Shown piece by piece: positions 5,850-7,059 of a stretch of 7,059 nucleotides of DNA (positions are counted from its first letter, which is position 1; each line of letters starts with the position of its first letter). A model generated the notes under the pieces. The model worked only from the letters and a program-made list of their open reading frames with translations, made no database searches and was not told where the DNA came from. Source of the DNA: JAWCLZ01 sp037443105 (lineage in GTDB: Archaea; Halobacteriota; JAWCLZ01); the NCBI GenBank assembly GCA_037443105.1, contig JBBIOZ010000078.1:1-7059 (forward strand), written 5' to 3'. The position numbers and the translations under genes were made by a program.

Positions 5850-6218
5850 ATGGGGATATTTGATAAGCTATTTCATCTCAAGAAAGAAACGGCGGTAGAG
5901 GATTATGTCGAGATCGAGGGACAGTTTGAGGGAATGGCAGAGGAAACAGGAGCTAATATGTTCATCAAAATAGCTGAGCTTGGCAGTTTGCATGACCTTC
6001 CTGATCTGAAGAAAGAAGTATACAATGGAAATATCGTAATAATCGATTACTCCCTAATAAGGCACGATGATCTCAATAGAGATCGGGCACTCAGAGATCT
6101 TAAACAGGTTGCAAGCGATGTACATGGCGATATAGTGGGCTTTGAGGATACCAAGGTCATCGTCACTCCAACTGGCGTTAAGATAGACCGCAATAAGATT
6201 TCGCCCCGGAAGAAATAG
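5850..6218 (+). CDS. sepF: SepF, archaeal FtsZ membrane anchor
   Basis: SepF binds the membrane through an N-terminal amphipathic helix and tethers FtsZ at the division site. The 122-residue product starts MGIFDKLFHLKK, the typical SepF membrane-targeting helix, followed by an acidic linker (13-35). The SepF/DUF552 core covers about 36-112, with FIKIAEL (38-44), a central NGNIVIIDYS strand (59-68), a helix with RDRALRDLKQVASDVHGDIVG (77-97, the oligomerisation and FtsZ-contact region) and KVIVTPTGVKI (102-112). The frame is open back to an ATG at 5757, but the added 31 residues (Trp- and aromatic-rich) resemble nothing in SepF. A TATA box and GAGGTG sit inside that extension, 9 bases of spacing before ATG 5850, so 5850 is preferred. 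The stop directly touches the zpr1 start, implying co-transcription. Confidence 0.9.
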   Translation: MGIFDKLFHLKKETAVEDYVEIEGQFEGMAEETGANMFIKIAELGSLHDLPDLKKEVYNGNIVIIDYSLIRHDDLNRDRALRDLKQVASDVHGDIVGFEDTKVIVTPTGVKIDRNKISPRKK

Positions 6219-6788
6219 ATGGAGTTTCAAACTGAAGGGCAATGTCCCTTATGCGGCTCTAGAATTGCCTTAAGATGGTATTTTGATAAGATCCCCTATT
6301 TCGATGAAATCCTCTGCATCAGCAGCAACTGTAAATGTGGGTTTAGATATGCAGATACCTTTGTGCTCTCTCAAAAGGAGCCTGTTCAATATGAATTTTT
6401 TGTCTCAAGTCCCGAGGATTTAAATACACGCGTGGTGAGATCCAATTCTGGGAGTATATATATACCGGAGCTAGGCGTTGACATCGAGCCTGGCGCTCTG
6501 GCCGAGGCTTTTATTTCAAATGTCGAGGGAGTGCTCAATAGAGTTGAAGCGGTAGTCGAAACTGCTAAAAGCTGGGTTGAAACAGAGGAGCAGAAGCGAA
6601 AGGCCGAAGAAGTACTCAGCAAAATCGCTGCGATTAAAAGGGGCGAGCAGACAATGACTTTAATAATCAAAGACCCGCTTGGAAATAGCGCGATCCTTTC
6701 TAATAAGGCTAAAAAGCGAGAACTGAGCGAGGCGGAGATAGATCAGCTGAGGACAGGTATAACCATTTTAGACCTGCAGGCTAAATAA
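6219..6788 (+). CDS. Archaeal ZPR1 zinc-finger protein
   Basis: The 189-residue product corresponds to a single copy of the ZPR1 module that is duplicated in eukaryotic ZPR1, where it assists folding of the elongation factor eEF1A. The zinc region is at 9-40: CPLCG (C9, C12), the IPYF element (25-28), then C38 and C40. The beta/alpha part follows with IPELGVDIEPG (82-92), SNVEGVLNR (100-108), a charged helix (118-140) and the IIKDPLGNSAI block (149-159), all characteristic of the family. The second Cys pair is C-x-C rather than the more usual C-x2-C, with an extra Cys33 nearby. The ATG immediately follows the sepF TAG with no spacer. GGAAG (6208-6212) lies 6 bases upstream, inside sepF. The cellular role in archaea is not established. 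An elongation factor 1A folding role is inferred from eukaryotes. Confidence 0.9.
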   Translation: MEFQTEGQCPLCGSRIALRWYFDKIPYFDEILCISSNCKCGFRYADTFVLSQKEPVQYEFFVSSPEDLNTRVVRSNSGSIYIPELGVDIEPGALAEAFISNVEGVLNRVEAVVETAKSWVETEEQKRKAEEVLSKIAAIKRGEQTMTLIIKDPLGNSAILSNKAKKRELSEAEIDQLRTGITILDLQAK

Positions 6789-6800
6789 TAAGATTATATA

Positions 6801-6806
6801 TTTTTT
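6801..6806 (+). terminator. Poly-T terminator after sepF-zpr1
   Basis: A run of six T follows 12 bases after the zpr1 stop, preceded by an AT-rich TTATATA. A second T5 run (6816-6820) follows within 10 bases. Oligo-T stretches are the normal archaeal termination signal. Confidence 0.5.
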
Positions 6807-6815
6807 ACAGCAAAC

Positions 6816-6824
6816 TTTTTATAG
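6816..6824 (+). promoter_or_regulatory. Likely TATA box of the thermosome gene
   Basis: TTTTTATAG lies about 56 bases upstream of the thermosome ATG, giving a leader of about 30 bases from near 6846. TTATATAT at 6794-6801 is an alternative. AGGGAGG at 6862-6868 is a strong ribosome site, 7 bases before the start codon. No known heat-shock operator was recognised. Confidence 0.45.
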
Positions 6825-6875
6825 AACTTCTGCTTTACTGATTTGATGCTACTGTTATAGTAGGGAGGTTATCGT

Positions 6876-7059
6876 ATGACAAATGGACAGCTTGCAGGAC
6901 AGCCTATTCTCATCCTTAAGGAAGGTACCACGCGCACTCGCGGGAGAGATGCGCAGTCAAATAATATCTTAGCAGCCAAAATCGTTGCTGAAGCAGTTCG
7001 CACTACACTTGGCCCTAGAGGGATGGATAAAATGCTAGTTGACTCCATGGGTGATGTGG
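6876..7059 (+). CDS. ths: Thermosome (group II chaperonin) subunit, N-terminal 61 residues (cut by window edge)
   Basis: Thermosomes are double-ring ATP-driven folding chambers in the cytosol of archaea. The visible 61 codons begin MTNGQLAGQPILILKEGTTR. They include the conserved N-terminal strand region (QPILILKEGTTRTRGRDAQ, 9-27), the helix NILAAKIVAEAVRTTLGPRG (30-49) and GMDKMLVDSMGDV (49-61), whose TLGPRG loop contacts ATP phosphates. The gene runs off the right edge, so full length and subunit type (alpha, beta or gamma) cannot be told. The ATG is supported by a strong AGGGAGG ribosome site. It lies 87 bases after zpr1 beyond a T-run and a new TATA box, so it is transcribed separately. 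With hsp20 it makes a local protein-folding neighbourhood. Confidence 0.95.
   Translation, partial: MTNGQLAGQPILILKEGTTRTRGRDAQSNNILAAKIVAEAVRTTLGPRGMDKMLVDSMGDV

Overview
The window looks archaeal and most likely euryarchaeal. It carries an archaeal-type S-adenosylmethionine synthetase, a DacZ-type diadenylate cyclase, archaeal SepF, a single-copy ZPR1 zinc-finger protein and the start of a group II chaperonin (thermosome). Promoters have archaeal TATA boxes (TTTAAATA occurs twice), and ribosome binding sites match the archaeal 16S tail (GGTGAT, GAGGTG, GGGAGG). I cannot name the lineage from this alone. A methanogen or alkane/methane oxidiser relative is plausible but unproven. There are no rRNA, tRNA, CRISPR or transposon signals.

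Left end (1-326): the first 18 codons of a minus-strand gene (MFGRMWMGMW...) run off the edge. Its promoter holds a 16-bp perfect palindrome between the TATA box and the start codon, a strong operator candidate. The rest of this stretch is non-coding with small repeats.

Minus-strand cluster (2874 down to 327): four genes lie head to tail. They are a CooT-like small protein with Cys2, an SppA-type membrane serine protease, a membrane-anchored protein with a DUF4350/GATase-like region and a C-terminal PKD-like domain, and a stand-alone two-CBS-domain protein. The first three overlap or nearly touch, with TTG/TGA and GTG/TGA junctions, and the CBS gene follows after 36 bases. They read as one operon concerned with the cell envelope plus two small ligand-binding or metal-binding proteins.

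Plus-strand half (2997 to the end): dacZ is divergent from that operon across a 122-base intergenic region. It is followed by mat with its own promoter, hsp20 with its own promoter, sepF directly abutting zpr1 (stop TAG immediately followed by ATG), and then a thermosome subunit cut by the right edge. The right half combines methyl-donor synthesis, c-di-AMP signalling, FtsZ-ring anchoring and protein folding. All the right-hand genes are housekeeping.

The least ordinary parts are the CooT-SppA-DUF4350/PKD-CBS operon, the possible c-di-AMP link between DacZ and the nearby CBS protein, the palindromic operator at the left end, and the C-x-C zinc site of the ZPR1 protein.
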